Source of the DNA: an uncultured Eubacteriales bacterium
GTDB taxonomy: Bacteria > Bacillota > Clostridia > Oscillospirales > Oscillospiraceae
Assembly (NCBI GenBank): GCA_934567745.1
Contig: CAKTJM010000037.1
Location: 1 to 13,989, forward strand
Length of the DNA: 13,989 bases
Direction of reading: 5' to 3'
The notes below the pieces were generated by a model. It had not been told where the DNA came from. It did not search any database and saw nothing but the letters and a program-made list of their open reading frames with translations. A program made the position numbers and the translations under genes. How positions within the stretch are numbered: position 1 is the stretch's first letter; each line of letters begins with the position of its first letter. Positions 13,729 to 13,989 of this stretch are shown here, piece after piece.

Positions 13729-13757
13729 ATTCTAAAGCGAGATCGGCTCCCTGTCAA
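13729..13757 (-). promoter_or_regulatory. Near-consensus promoter of rny
   Basis: On the minus strand a perfect TTGACA (13757-13752) and TAGAAT (13734-13729) are spaced by 17 bases. This is the strongest promoter in the window by match to consensus. Confidence 0.9.
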
Positions 13758-13844
13758 GGAAAAAATTATCCGCCCCCGGCGGCGGGAGGGGCCGCGGAGG
13801 GCGGGCGCGCATAGGATGGGGAAACGAAAAAGGAGGGATCCGTT

Positions 13845-13989
13845 ATGGACGAGAGCACGGAGCGCCGCGTCGGCGAGGACCTCGCGGAGGACGCGCGCGT
13901 GGTGTTCGACCGGGTGTGGCGCCGGGTGATGACGGGGGACGAGGAGAGCTGTCCCATCGCGTGGGACCGTCCCGGGGACGGGGCAGGGG
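13845..13989 (+). CDS. Start of an unrecognised protein, cut by the window end
   Basis: The first 48 codons of a plus-strand gene run past the window end with no stop. The ATG is preceded by AAGGAGGG, a near-perfect ribosome binding site, which makes it a real gene despite the short visible part. The product starts MDESTERRVGEDLAEDARVV and continues with FDRVWRRVM and DEESCPIAWDRPGDGAG. It is acidic, with a Trp-Arg-rich helix and one Cys-Pro pair. A weak resemblance to small ferritin-like proteins of clostridia is possible but not supported by any metal ligand in this fragment. It is divergent from rny. No clear promoter was found in the GC-rich 13758-13830. Confidence 0.65.
   Translation, partial: MDESTERRVGEDLAEDARVVFDRVWRRVMTGDEESCPIAWDRPGDGAG

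Noticed and set aside
12004..13929. 641-codon plus-strand open frame antisense to rny
   Set aside because: It mirrors the rny codons (long Leu/Asp/Gly-rich runs, no domain), and no ribosome site precedes it. In GC-rich DNA the frames antisense to a coding gene often stay open.
1..13989. CRISPR array, insertion sequence, phage genes, tRNA or rRNA
   Set aside because: No regularly spaced repeats, transposase or integrase motifs, or cloverleaf and ribosomal RNA sequences were seen on either strand.

Overview
The window is about 14 kb of GC-rich DNA with strong AGGAGG-type ribosome binding sites, some TTG starts and consensus sigma-A-type promoters. Its gene set (HxlR and XRE regulators, a SpoVB/YabM-type flippase next to mazG, RqcP, YhaO/YhaN, and RNase Y next to YmdB) is typical of Firmicutes. 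Together with the GC content this suggests a high-GC clostridium, most likely Oscillospirales (inference from gene content and composition, not from a marker gene).

Layout. 1-116 holds no gene, only a long hairpin. 117-868 (minus) holds crcB, a fluoride channel, behind a TTG-started XRE regulator. A divergent promoter region (869-982) containing a 10-bp palindrome separates the regulator from a SLOG-family gene (983-1468, plus). An HxlR regulator with its own promoter follows (1531-1920). From a good promoter at 2013-2041, a plus-strand block runs to about 6974: purine nucleoside phosphorylase, an MtaD-type deaminase, a flippase, MazG and HU. It ends at a strong bidirectional terminator (7003-7036) shared with the convergent minus-strand block.

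The minus-strand half, read from high to low coordinates, is: rny (13569-12022) with a near-perfect promoter and a structured leader of about 150 nt, then its terminator. Next comes ymdB with its own promoter, then yhaO and yhaN (ATGA overlap), then lepB with its own TATAAT promoter, then rqcP. A new plus-strand gene with a strong ribosome binding site begins at 13845 and runs off the end.

How the genes fit together. The phosphorylase and deaminase overlap by one base and look like a salvage module for S-adenosylmethionine by-products (methylthioadenosine, S-adenosylhomocysteine, 5'-deoxyadenosine): deamination to the inosine form, then phosphorolysis. MazG adds nucleotide-pool cleaning. Flippase-mazG-hup plus rqcP is a rearranged version of the conserved yabM-yabN-yabO neighbourhood. 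RNase Y, YmdB and the YhaO/YhaN pair form a nucleic-acid processing neighbourhood. Most of the window is housekeeping. I found no CRISPR array, insertion sequence, tRNA, rRNA or prophage, and no clearly new system. The items most worth following up are the salvage pair, the XRE/SLOG control region, the broken yab gene order and the rny leader.
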